Positions 1-6,059 of a DNA stretch of 7,655 nucleotides are shown here, piece by piece. Position numbers and translations under genes: made by a program. Source of the DNA: an uncultured Anaerolineaceae bacterium (GTDB lineage: Bacteria; Chloroflexota; Anaerolineae; Anaerolineales; Anaerolineaceae); contig CALCQT010000319.1 of NCBI GenBank assembly GCA_937894825.1, forward strand, positions 1-7,655, written 5' to 3'. The notes beneath the pieces are model-generated. The model was not told the origin of the DNA, did no database searches, and worked only from the letters and a program-made list of their open reading frames with translations. Each line of letters starts with the position of its first letter. Positions within the stretch are counted from its first letter, which is position 1.

Positions 1-733
1 TCAGGAAAAACAACGCACAGCCGGCAAACACCAATAAAATCATCAAAAAAGAACCCGTACGCGGCCAAAAAGCGCGCCGGCCCAGAAATCCGAGCACCGA
101 TGCAGCCATAGCAATCACGGCGTAAATCAGACCGGTCTGAATACTGCCGGAAATCGGATAATCGCTTTGAAGACCGAGCAGATATCCGGCCAGACCGAAT
201 GGCAGTAAAACGCCAAACATCGCACCATTGGAGAGAGCAACCGGCAACTGAACGGATTTATCACTGATTAAAACCGTTGCCAGAAGCGCAGATACAACCA
301 CGGTGATCAGTGATAAGAGCTGAATCGTTGAGAAGAACTCGATCGTCTCCGGACTCAGCTGACTCCGAAGCCGGCCAATGCCGCCCACAGCGAAGGCGCC
401 CAGAACAAAAAGCCCGATTCCAAGAAGAAATTTCGAAAAAGATTTAAAGAAAAACGAAATCGAACCGGAGGTACAGGACAGTGCCATCCCCCAGAAAGGC
501 CCCGCGAAAGGCAGCAGCGCCAGCGTCAACACGATCAGTGCCTTTGAATCCAGGAGCAAAGCAATTCCGAATACGATTCCGGCAATAATGGCAAAAAGAT
601 AGAAACTCAGGGAAGGACTCAACCGGTGTGAGAGATCGTTCAGGAATTTCTTTCGGTCGTGATCCGGATTAGGAAAAATTTCCCTTTTCTGGTAGCGAAC
701 TCGTGCGCGATTGTTATTATCTGTTTCGTTCAC
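1..733 (-). CDS. Polytopic membrane protein, possibly DUF389-like (C-terminus beyond window)
   Basis: This is an open frame of 244 codons without a stop, read leftward and cut by the window edge. The GTG at 733-731 is chosen as start because a stop lies a short way upstream in frame, no ATG occurs before codon 83, and an AGAGGG ribosome-binding sequence sits just ahead. The N-terminus (residues 1-40) is polar and rich in Asn, Arg and Lys, so it is probably cytoplasmic. About seven hydrophobic stretches follow, at roughly 43-61, 65-86, 102-118, 138-157, 164-187, 196-217 and 228-244. The segment around 70-86 (LLPFAGPFWGMAL) and the one around 164-187 recall the 'PLMGP' and 'VPPLA' segments of DUF389 membrane proteins. 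That is a pattern impression, not a demonstrated match. No catalytic motif is visible and the function is unknown. The next gene is divergent. Confidence 0.8.
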   Translation of the reverse strand, partial: MNETDNNNRARVRYQKREIFPNPDHDRKKFLNDLSHRLSPSLSFYLFAIIAGIVFGIALLLDSKALIVLTLALLPFAGPFWGMALSCTSGSISFFFKSFSKFLLGIGLFVLGAFAVGGIGRLRSQLSPETIEFFSTIQLLSLITVVVSALLATVLISDKSVQLPVALSNGAMFGVLLPFGLAGYLLGLQSDYPISGSIQTGLIYAVIAMAASVLGFLGRRAFWPRTGSFLMILLVFAGCALFFL

Positions 734-871
734 ATTCCCTCTCGCCTTGATCCGGATCCGGAGAATTTCGCCGAATCGGATTCAGGATTTTTTTTGGACT
801 ACGAACCCAATCTATTTGAGGTATCGAAAACCAATTGCAAAGGGCATCTTTGCGGTTCGAATTTGATCCGG

Positions 872-901
872 TTCGCAATTTTCCGTTGTTTTTATTATAA
901 T
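872..901 (+). promoter_or_regulatory. Candidate promoter for the lipoprotein gene
   Basis: A perfect -10 hexamer TATAAT lies at 896-901. The best -35 match is TTCGCA at 872-877, four of six consensus bases with an 18-base spacer. If used, transcription would begin near 908 and give a leader of about 200 bases before the ATG at 1109, which is long for a simple mRNA. The -10 alone is a common chance match in AT-rich intergenic DNA, so support is modest. Confidence 0.35.
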
Positions 902-914
902 ACAGACTGACCGG

Positions 915-949
915 TAGAATTTTTGCCAGGAACAGCGGGCGAAATTCTA
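915..949. repeat. Inverted repeat in the leader of the lipoprotein gene
   Basis: TAGAATTT at 915-922 is perfectly complementary to AAATTCTA at 942-949. An inner GCC/GGC pairing is possible after a small internal loop. It would fold in a transcript started at the TATAAT just upstream. No T-run follows on either strand, so it is not a typical terminator. It could be an operator or a 5' stabilising hairpin, or chance. Confidence 0.3.
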
Positions 950-1108
950 AAAAAGGACAATTGGTTCGCATAAACCGCGTTTTTCTAAAACCGAATTATC
1001 CGAACGGAAAAATTCATTGCCGGCATCCGGTCAATCATCGAACTGACCGATAGCGATTCTTTTCATCACCTAACTTTCAAAACAGAAACGGAGCGGCGAC
1101 GGACTTTT

Positions 1109-2164
1109 ATGCAGAAATCATCCTTACAGGCAAAATACTTTTTTCTATTCGCCCTTTTTTTGCTCTTCCTGTCGGGATGTAATATTCCGCAAACACCTGA
1201 GCCGGAGCCAACTATATCAGCCGAAGAGATTTCTTTTCAGGAAACCGAAGCAGCCGCGTTGATACCGACAGAAACGCCGGAACCCGAGCTGCGAAAGGCT
1301 ATATTGATCGCTCCTTCGGATACAACGCCATATCTCCTGAACACCATCCGGGATGGATTCGCAGTCGATTCGAATCAAAACCTGGAGTTCATCGAAGCCG
1401 AGACCCTATCCGAAAGTATGCTGGACGCTAAAACGGAAACCGTTGTGTTTTCAAATTCCCCGGCGGACATCGGGGACTATGCACAGAAGCATCCCGAAAT
1501 CCAGTTCGTCGTTATCGGCGGCGATCCACAGCCGTTTGGCAACGTCCTCACCATCCGTTATGACCCCGGATTCGAGACGTTTCTGGGTGGGTATGCATTG
1601 GCGCTGTCCGCCACTGACTGGCGCGGGGCGGGGTTGATCCCGAGCGATGTCGCATTTCGGGAAGAGACCTTCCTGAACGGGGCGCAATATTTCTGCGGGC
1701 GCTGCCAATCCGTCATTGCTCCTTATGTCGTGTTCCCGCTGGTAGTTTCCCTGCCTTCTTCCGCCAGCGCGGAGGAATGGAGCAGTGGAATTGACCAGAT
1801 TTTGTCAAACTATATCTATTCTTTCTACATATCTCCGGAAGCCGCCAGCGACGCGCTTTTCGAAAAATTCAGCGGAATGGAAGTGACCCTGCTGGGGGCC
1901 AATGACATGCCGGTATCGCTGGAATCCAAATGGCTGGCCACAATCCGAATCGACATTGCCGGCGCCGTGAAGGAAATCGTCAGCGCGGAAGAGCGTTCGG
2001 TTCGGGGAGGGGAAATCATCCCGGAATTGCTGATCGTCCCGGGTGGCGTCGGAAAAACATTTCATGAGGGCAGAAAGATCCGGATTGAGGAAGTCTACCA
2101 AAATTTGCTCTCCGGACTGATATCGGCCTATGATCCGGTCCCGCCGGCTACCTTCGAAAAATAG
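1109..2164 (+). CDS. Lipoprotein resembling the BMP/periplasmic-binding family
   Basis: The product has 351 residues. Residues 1-24 form a type II signal peptide: a Lys-containing start, a Phe/Leu-rich core, then lipobox L-S-G-C with Cys24 as the lipidation site. It should therefore be anchored on the outer face of the membrane. Residues 25-60 are a Pro/Glu/Thr-rich linker. From about 63 onward the pattern is alternating strands and helices (ILIAPSD; VVIGGDPQPF near 135-143; FLGGYALAL near 158-166; LLIVPGGVG near 307-315). This recalls basic membrane protein (BMP/Med) ABC-transporter substrate-binding lipoproteins. Divergence from the family is high, and no permease or ATPase gene lies beside it, so nucleoside binding cannot be claimed. 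An unusual CGRC pair (196-199) may form a disulfide. The ribosome-binding site is weak (GGAG about 15 bases upstream). Lipoprotein status is firm; the family assignment is tentative. Confidence 0.88.
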   Translation: MQKSSLQAKYFFLFALFLLFLSGCNIPQTPEPEPTISAEEISFQETEAAALIPTETPEPELRKAILIAPSDTTPYLLNTIRDGFAVDSNQNLEFIEAETLSESMLDAKTETVVFSNSPADIGDYAQKHPEIQFVVIGGDPQPFGNVLTIRYDPGFETFLGGYALALSATDWRGAGLIPSDVAFREETFLNGAQYFCGRCQSVIAPYVVFPLVVSLPSSASAEEWSSGIDQILSNYIYSFYISPEAASDALFEKFSGMEVTLLGANDMPVSLESKWLATIRIDIAGAVKEIVSAEERSVRGGEIIPELLIVPGGVGKTFHEGRKIRIEEVYQNLLSGLISAYDPVPPATFEK

Positions 2165-2179
2165 CTCGAAAACAGCCGT

Positions 2180-2791
2180 TCAGTTCCCTTTGAACTCTTC
2201 CATGGTCACATGTCCATCCGCGGAGATCCCTTCCCGTTTAAAGACCTTGACCACAGTAAGCAGCAGGATTCTCAGGTCCAGCCAAAAAGACTGATGATCC
2301 ACATACCATAGATCCAGGGCAAATTTATCTTCCCAGTGAAGTGCGTTCCGGCCATGGATCTGGGCCCATCCCGTGATCCCGGGCAGAACCTGGTGCCTGC
2401 GTCGTTGCTCCTCAGAATAGCGTCCCAGATAGGACATCAGCAGCGGTCGGGGTCCAACCAGACTCATTTCCCCCTTCAGTACGCAGAAAAGCTCAGGCAA
2501 TTCATCCAGACTGGTCGCCCGCAGCCATTTCCCGACCTTTGTCATCCGGTCGGCATCCGGCAGGGGATTCCCTTCTGCGTCATAGGCTTCCCGCATCGTC
2601 CGAAACTTCATCATCCGGAATGGTTTTTCATTGAGTCCGGGGCGATCCTGTGTGAAAAAAACCGGGCTGCCAATTTTGGCCTTCACCAGAAGTGCGATCA
2701 GCGCCATGACAGGCAAAGCAACGACCATTCCGACAACAGTGACGGTCAAGTCAAAAATTCGTTTCGAAAGCGGCACGCGAGCAATTTTCAT
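2180..2791 (-). CDS. PglC-type phosphoglycosyl transferase (bacterial sugar transferase)
   Basis: This 203-residue monotopic enzyme of the bacterial sugar transferase family would move a sugar-1-phosphate from a UDP-sugar to undecaprenyl phosphate, the first membrane step of glycan or glycoprotein assembly. The N-terminus KRIFDL is followed by a hydrophobic re-entrant helix (about 13-37) broken at Pro27. Then come the KFRTM segment (62-66), the catalytic Asp-Glu pair D96-E97 within SLDELPEL, SLVGPRPLL (110-118), PGITGWAQIHGRN (137-149) and LDLWYVDH (159-166). Length and the C-terminal EGIS...GHVTM tail fit the short PglC/EpsL class rather than the long WbaP class. The acceptor sugar cannot be told from sequence. 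The gene stands alone, without glycosyltransferases, flippase or sugar-modifying enzymes in the window. The ATG at 2791-2789 has no in-frame alternative upstream and no visible Shine-Dalgarno sequence. Confidence 0.95.
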   Translation of the reverse strand: MKIARVPLSKRIFDLTVTVVGMVVALPVMALIALLVKAKIGSPVFFTQDRPGLNEKPFRMMKFRTMREAYDAEGNPLPDADRMTKVGKWLRATSLDELPELFCVLKGEMSLVGPRPLLMSYLGRYSEEQRRRHQVLPGITGWAQIHGRNALHWEDKFALDLWYVDHQSFWLDLRILLLTVVKVFKREGISADGHVTMEEFKGN

Positions 2792-2805
2792 ATTACAATT
2801 GTAAT
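2792..2805. promoter_or_regulatory. Perfect 14-bp palindrome between the divergent pglC-like gene and trpS
   Basis: ATTACAATTGTAAT is a perfect palindrome abutting the start codon of the leftward gene. Each strand contains TACAAT, which matches five of six bases of the -10 hexamer (2794-2799 rightward, 2803-2798 leftward). It could be a repressor operator, a pair of overlapping -10 elements, or both. The -35 regions at the expected distance are poor on both strands, so its promoter role is unproven. Confidence 0.4.
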
Positions 2806-2827
2806 GAAAAAATGGAACACAGAGGGG

Positions 2828-2832
2828 AAGGA
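2828..2832 (+). promoter_or_regulatory. Ribosome-binding site that fixes the trpS start
   Basis: AAGGA at 2828-2832, within a purine-rich run beginning at 2821, stands 10 bases before the ATG at 2843. The alternative in-frame ATG at 2804 has no such sequence ahead and overlaps the palindrome. The downstream start is therefore preferred. Confidence 0.7.
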
Positions 2833-2842
2833 TTTTCTATTA

Positions 2843-3844
2843 ATGAAGAATAAGAAGGGTCTCGTTTTTTCAGGCGCACGCCCAACAGGGCGGCAGCACC
2901 TGGGAAATCTTTTAGGCGCCATCCAGAATTATGTCGCGCTGCAGTCGGAATACGATTGTATCTATTCAATTGTGGATATCCATGCATTGACGACGGTTGA
3001 AACGACGGCCGGACTGAGAGAAAATTGTATGGAGATGGCGTTAGATTGGCTGGCCGCCGGCATCGACCCGGAACAATCGATCATGTTTATCCAATCCCAC
3101 GTGCCGCAGGTGATGGAATTACACACCCTGCTCTCCATGGTCGTGCCGATGGGCAAACTCACCGACCTCCCCACCTTCAAGGAAAAAGTCCGCATGCACC
3201 CGCAGAATGTGAATTACGGACTGCTGGGCTATCCGGTACTGATGAGCGCGGACATCCTGTTATATAAAGCTGAAATCGTCCCGGTTGGGATCGACCAGGC
3301 GCCGCACCTTGAATTCACGCGGGAAGTCGTCCGCTCGTTCAATTATCGCTATGGAACACAGGTGCTGGTTGAGCCGCAGATGAAAGGCACAAAATTCACC
3401 AAAGTGCTCGGAACAGACGGCGTCAATAAGATGAGCAAAAGTCTGGACAACGAGATCGAAATCGCGGCGGATGAGGAAACAACACAGAAACGGGTGATGA
3501 CCATGGTCACCGACCCGGCACGGCTGCGCCGGTCCGACCCCGGGAATCCGGACGTCTGCAACGTGTTTTCTTTCCACAAAATGTTTTCCCCGCAGGAAGA
3601 CATTGACATGGTCGACCGGGAATGCCGGGTGGCCGGAATCGGCTGCGTTGACTGCAAAAAGCTGATGGCAAAGCACCTGAACGCCAGCCTGGCGCCGCTG
3701 CGCGAACGCCGGCGGGAACTCGAGACGAAGACCGATCAGGTGCTGGAGCAGCTTTATGACGGCGCGGACCGGGCACGTAAAATTGCCGACCAGACGATGC
3801 GGGAAGTTCGAGACGCGATCGGCCTCCCGCGTTATCGCGCTTAA
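2843..3844 (+). CDS. trpS: Tryptophanyl-tRNA synthetase
   Basis: This cytoplasmic class I aminoacyl-tRNA synthetase charges tRNA-Trp with tryptophan using ATP. With the ATG at 2843 it has 333 residues, the usual bacterial length. The N-terminal KGLVFSGARPTG leads into the HIGH-like signature HLGN at 19-22. VDIHALT (44-50) and GYPVLMSADILLY (129-141), followed by VGIDQAPHLEFTRE (148-161), are typical of the tryptophan enzyme. The second signature KMSKS is intact at 196-200, preceded by LGTDGVN. The C-terminal anticodon-binding helical part contains GIGCVDCKK. The open frame extends far upstream on paper to 2336, but that stretch is only the antisense of the sugar transferase gene. No T-box or trp-type leader is visible in the short upstream gap. 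It is divergent from the PglC-like gene and converges on the WD40-like gene through a shared terminator. Confidence 0.98.
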   Translation: MKNKKGLVFSGARPTGRQHLGNLLGAIQNYVALQSEYDCIYSIVDIHALTTVETTAGLRENCMEMALDWLAAGIDPEQSIMFIQSHVPQVMELHTLLSMVVPMGKLTDLPTFKEKVRMHPQNVNYGLLGYPVLMSADILLYKAEIVPVGIDQAPHLEFTREVVRSFNYRYGTQVLVEPQMKGTKFTKVLGTDGVNKMSKSLDNEIEIAADEETTQKRVMTMVTDPARLRRSDPGNPDVCNVFSFHKMFSPQEDIDMVDRECRVAGIGCVDCKKLMAKHLNASLAPLRERRRELETKTDQVLEQLYDGADRARKIADQTMREVRDAIGLPRYRA

Positions 3845-3883
3845 ATTTGAGAATTTAATACGGTTCGGGTATCAATCATATCG

Positions 3884-3919
3884 ATATGAAAAGACGCCCC
3901 GCGGGGCGTCTTTTCATAT
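3884..3919. terminator. Bidirectional rho-independent terminator (36-bp perfect palindrome)
   Basis: Both 18-base arms are perfectly complementary around a centre at 3901/3902. The GC-rich core GACGCCCC/GGGGCGTC is flanked by AAAA/TTTT, so each strand shows a stable stem followed by T residues. It lies between the stop of trpS (3844) and the stop of the leftward WD40-like gene (3924) and can end transcription from both sides. A smaller palindrome (3876-3889) overlaps its left arm. Confidence 0.93.
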
Positions 3920-3923
3920 TTTT

Positions 3924-4925
3924 CTATTCAGTTATAAATGCCAACAGCATTACTCTTCCGGTATCAGTCAGCACAGCGAGATAATGATCATTGGGTGACA
4001 GACGGATCTTTCGGATCAAATCTGTACTGTCTTCCTCACCGGTAATGCCTGGCATCACCGTATCGGTAGCAATCAGCTGATAAGCCGACACATCCACCCG
4101 GCTCAGGGTCGTCTGTCCGGAGAGAATCGCAAAGTTACCGGACCCATCAAAAACGATTGAATTGATCTCCAGATCACCCAGTATAACCCGTCCCAGTTCG
4201 GTGGCAGTCTCCGTATCATAGAAAACAACAATATGTTCTGCGGCGTCTTCGTCCGGGAGAAACGCGGCCAGTACGCTGGAATCCGGCGACAACGCATACA
4301 CACCGACAAAATCCCAAAACTGGACCGGTTCGGACAATGTACCATCCGCCACAGTCTGTACCTGGAAGGTCGCGCGTGAATGCCAAAGCAGGTTCTCTCC
4401 GTCCGGTGAAAAAGTCACACTGTAAATCGGTGCGGCCGTCGAATAGCCGGTTAACGTCTGCAGATGTTCGCCGGTTTCCGAATCGTACAAATACGCCGCC
4501 AGGTCATCCGCGGAAGAAATCAGCAGCGTCCGGCCGTCCGGCGAGCAGGCGCTGGTCTGTGCCAAAAAATCAAGCGAAATCGTGTGCTTCAGCGCCAGCG
4601 TGCCGGCATCGTACAGCAAAACATTTTTTCCGTCTTCCAACACTGCCGCTACGTTGGTCTCAGCGCAATATCCGCCGAAAAATTGATTTTCGCGAACGGT
4701 TTGAAAACCGAGCCACGGATTCTGTCCCGGCGCCGGGAGTTTCTTATACCAGTTTTGCCCGGTAATAATGAGATATTCCGAATCCGGCGACCAAAAAATA
4801 TCTTCCGCAAGCGTATTCCGCGCTTCATCTGTTTCCTGCGCCAGGACAGTGAAGCTGGCTGCCATCATAACAGCCAATCCGGATAAAACGACGATCAAAA
4901 ATTTAACGGCCTTTTTTACGACCAT
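3924..4925 (-). CDS. Exported WD40-like beta-propeller protein
   Basis: The product has 333 residues. Lys4-Lys5 and a hydrophobic core (about 8-28) ending in TVLAQ form a signal peptide, with probable cleavage after Ala29, so the protein should be secreted or held outside the membrane. The rest is a series of WD40/TolB-like blades marked by S-P-D/N motifs: SPDS (46-49), SPDG (128-131), SPDG (173-176), SPDS (213-216) and SPND (310-313). These are followed by strands such as YLYDSETGEHLQTLTG and VVFYDTETATELGRV. It probably acts as a protein-binding scaffold; no enzymatic residues are recognised. A GGGTG ribosome-binding sequence lies just before the ATG. It starts 26 bases after the LapA-like gene, so the two are probably cotranscribed and end at the shared palindrome terminator. 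Confidence 0.88.
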   Translation of the reverse strand: MVVKKAVKFLIVVLSGLAVMMAASFTVLAQETDEARNTLAEDIFWSPDSEYLIITGQNWYKKLPAPGQNPWLGFQTVRENQFFGGYCAETNVAAVLEDGKNVLLYDAGTLALKHTISLDFLAQTSACSPDGRTLLISSADDLAAYLYDSETGEHLQTLTGYSTAAPIYSVTFSPDGENLLWHSRATFQVQTVADGTLSEPVQFWDFVGVYALSPDSSVLAAFLPDEDAAEHIVVFYDTETATELGRVILGDLEINSIVFDGSGNFAILSGQTTLSRVDVSAYQLIATDTVMPGITGEEDSTDLIRKIRLSPNDHYLAVLTDTGRVMLLAFITE

Positions 4926-4951
4926 TTTTCACCCTGCCTTAGCGAAAAAAA

Positions 4952-5740
4952 CTATTGAAAGGAATGCGGATCCTTATCCGCCTCATCGCCATATTTTTTC
5001 GAAAAAAGTGATCCGAACGAATATTTATCCTGATTAGCGGATTTCTCACCGGTATCGGACGGCAGTGTTTCATCTGTTTCATCCGCTGCATCCAAACTGT
5101 CATTGCTGACGTCTGTTGTTCCTTCGAAATCGGATTCGGAAGCTAAATCGGATACTGAATCGGCATCAGATTCGGCATCTGCAGGTACCTGCAGTGGGAT
5201 ATCCGTCACAGGTGCGGCGCCTGAGAAGAAGGGGGAGGCCAGTTTCGTTTCCATCTCTGAAAGCGCTTTGTCCATCGCGTCTCGCGCTTCGATAGCTTCT
5301 TTTTTTGCCTGCTCGGCCTCTTCAAGAGTCAGATTCGCGTTATTTAATGCTTCGTGCAGATCATTGATCTCGCGATCCGTATCCTGATGGGCTTTATCCA
5401 GTTTTTCAGTCGCTTCTTCCAATTCAAGGATTTTCTGGCGAAGATCTTTATTTTTGTTTTGGGTATCAATCAGGTCGGTACGATATTTGGCCAGGCTGTC
5501 TTCCAATTCCACGATTTCTTTCTGGTGGCGGCTCTTGAACCGTTTGGACTTAAACCAACCCGGAATGGTTAAAAGAGAGGTCAGAATGGCTCCGATTGTC
5601 AACGAAATCAGCAGCAGCACCGCCAACGGACTGCGAAAAGTCCAAACAAAGAAATGCAGGACCACTGATTCTGTGTTTTGCATCGAAAACATTACAGCAA
5701 ACACGGCAATAATCAACGAAAAAATCATAACAAACTGCAT
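4952..5740 (-). CDS. LapA-domain (DUF1049) membrane protein with long coiled coil
   Basis: The product has 262 residues. The first transmembrane helix (about 3-20) is followed by the characteristic MQN (20-22) and a short exposed hairpin. A second helix (38-59) completes the LapA/DUF1049 fold. A basic stretch (about 64-72) marks the cytoplasmic side. Residues about 75-168 are heptad-rich and charged, predicted as a coiled coil. The tail (175-262) is acidic, Ser/Asp-rich and probably disordered. In E. coli LapA works with LapB on lipopolysaccharide synthesis, but neither LapB nor lipopolysaccharide genes are seen here, so that role should not be transferred. The ATG at 5740-5738 is chosen because GGAGG stands five bases ahead; a TTG one codon earlier would sit too close to it. 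It heads a likely two-gene unit with the WD40-like gene. Confidence 0.87.
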   Translation of the reverse strand: MQFVMIFSLIIAVFAVMFSMQNTESVVLHFFVWTFRSPLAVLLLISLTIGAILTSLLTIPGWFKSKRFKSRHQKEIVELEDSLAKYRTDLIDTQNKNKDLRQKILELEEATEKLDKAHQDTDREINDLHEALNNANLTLEEAEQAKKEAIEARDAMDKALSEMETKLASPFFSGAAPVTDIPLQVPADAESDADSVSDLASESDFEGTTDVSNDSLDAADETDETLPSDTGEKSANQDKYSFGSLFSKKYGDEADKDPHSFQ

Positions 5741-5807
5741 CAAATCCTCCTTTTATACCTATCCACTCAAAATTTGATCTGTCCTTTCGATTCCTTCGAA
5801 AAGAAAG

Positions 5808-5872
5808 AACGCCTGTTTTTTGCTTTCTGTCCGGAACTGTCTGAAAGCGGACACATTTATATACGAGGCGTT
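5808..5872. repeat. Nested inverted repeats upstream of the LapA-like gene
   Basis: AACGCCT (5808-5814) pairs perfectly with AGGCGTT (5866-5872). Inside, TGTCCG (5828-5833) pairs perfectly with CGGACA (5848-5853). The unpaired flanks are nearly equal, 13 and 12 bases, and the inner loop is 14 bases. CTTTC (5823-5827) and GAAAG (5843-5847) offer a competing inner stem. The arrangement could fold as RNA from either strand; on the minus strand it would lie in the leader of the LapA-like gene. It matches no riboswitch I recognise. Confidence 0.35.
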
Positions 5873-6017
5873 ACCCCAATCGCTGCAACCACATTCCGGA
5901 TTCAATCCCAACTCTATTGTATAAGATTTTTTCCGTTTGTGGAAAAGATTCACGATAAGGTGGAATTCAGGAGATTGCGGAAGAAATCAATCTTTAACAG
6001 TATTTAAAATCCGGGAT

Positions 6018-6040
6018 TCCTGATCATTGCGGCATCAGGA
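6018..6040. repeat. Hairpin TCCTGAT/ATCAGGA
   Basis: TCCTGAT at 6018-6024 and ATCAGGA at 6034-6040 are perfectly complementary with a nine-base loop. A short T-rich stretch (CCATTTTATC) follows on the plus strand. It sits immediately upstream of the TATAAT at 6054, where a -35 region or operator would be expected. It could be a weak terminator for upstream rightward transcripts or a regulator-binding site. Confidence 0.35.
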
Positions 6041-6053
6041 CCATTTTATCTAA

Positions 6054-6059
6054 TATAAT
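6054..6059 (+). promoter_or_regulatory. Candidate -10 element for a long-leader transcript of the NYN gene
   Basis: A perfect TATAAT inside TAATATAAT. No good -35 hexamer lies 16-18 bases upstream; TTGCGG begins 21 bases before it, which is too far for a standard promoter. If functional, the transcript would start near 6066 with an about 158-base leader that begins with a small hairpin (6067-6072 with 6081-6086). Confidence 0.3.

Larger units (their letters stand above)
734..1108. other. Divergent intergenic region, 375 bases
   Basis: This gap separates the leftward membrane-protein gene from the rightward lipoprotein gene. I see no convincing gene in it: the overlapping short frames on both strands lack ribosome-binding sites and plausible protein character. 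It contains a possible rightward promoter near 872-901, an inverted repeat (915-922 with 942-949), and a 12-base near-repeat (906-917 and 1042-1053). No clear leftward promoter for the gene starting at 733 could be recognised. A short hairpin (794-797 with 807-810) has its T-run on the wrong side for a terminator. Confidence 0.6.

Noticed and set aside
794..860. TTCGAAT and TTCGTAG loops resembling tRNA T-arms
   Set aside because: The required stems, anticodon arm and acceptor pairing are missing on both strands.
661..870. Recurring GATCCGG in the region around 660-870
   Set aside because: Only a few irregularly spaced copies; the same string also occurs in coding sequence, so it looks like composition rather than an array.
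659..971. Small frames on both strands in the first intergenic region
   Set aside because: They overlap each other and the GTG-started membrane gene, have no ribosome-binding sites and show no plausible protein composition.
2336..2842. In-frame extension of trpS upstream by up to 169 codons
   Set aside because: It is the antisense strand of the sugar transferase gene, which has clear family motifs. TrpS signatures begin only after 2843 and a good ribosome-binding site precedes that ATG.
3260..3676. Leftward frame of 138 codons inside trpS
   Set aside because: Antisense shadow rich in His/Arg without any domain; trpS is certain on the other strand.
4337..4886. Two rightward frames of 142 and 140 codons
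   Set aside because: Both are shadows of the WD40-like gene, Arg/Pro-rich and without domain character.
5918..5925. TATAAG as a rightward -10 element
   Set aside because: No -35 match at a suitable distance, and two better candidates lie nearer the NYN gene.
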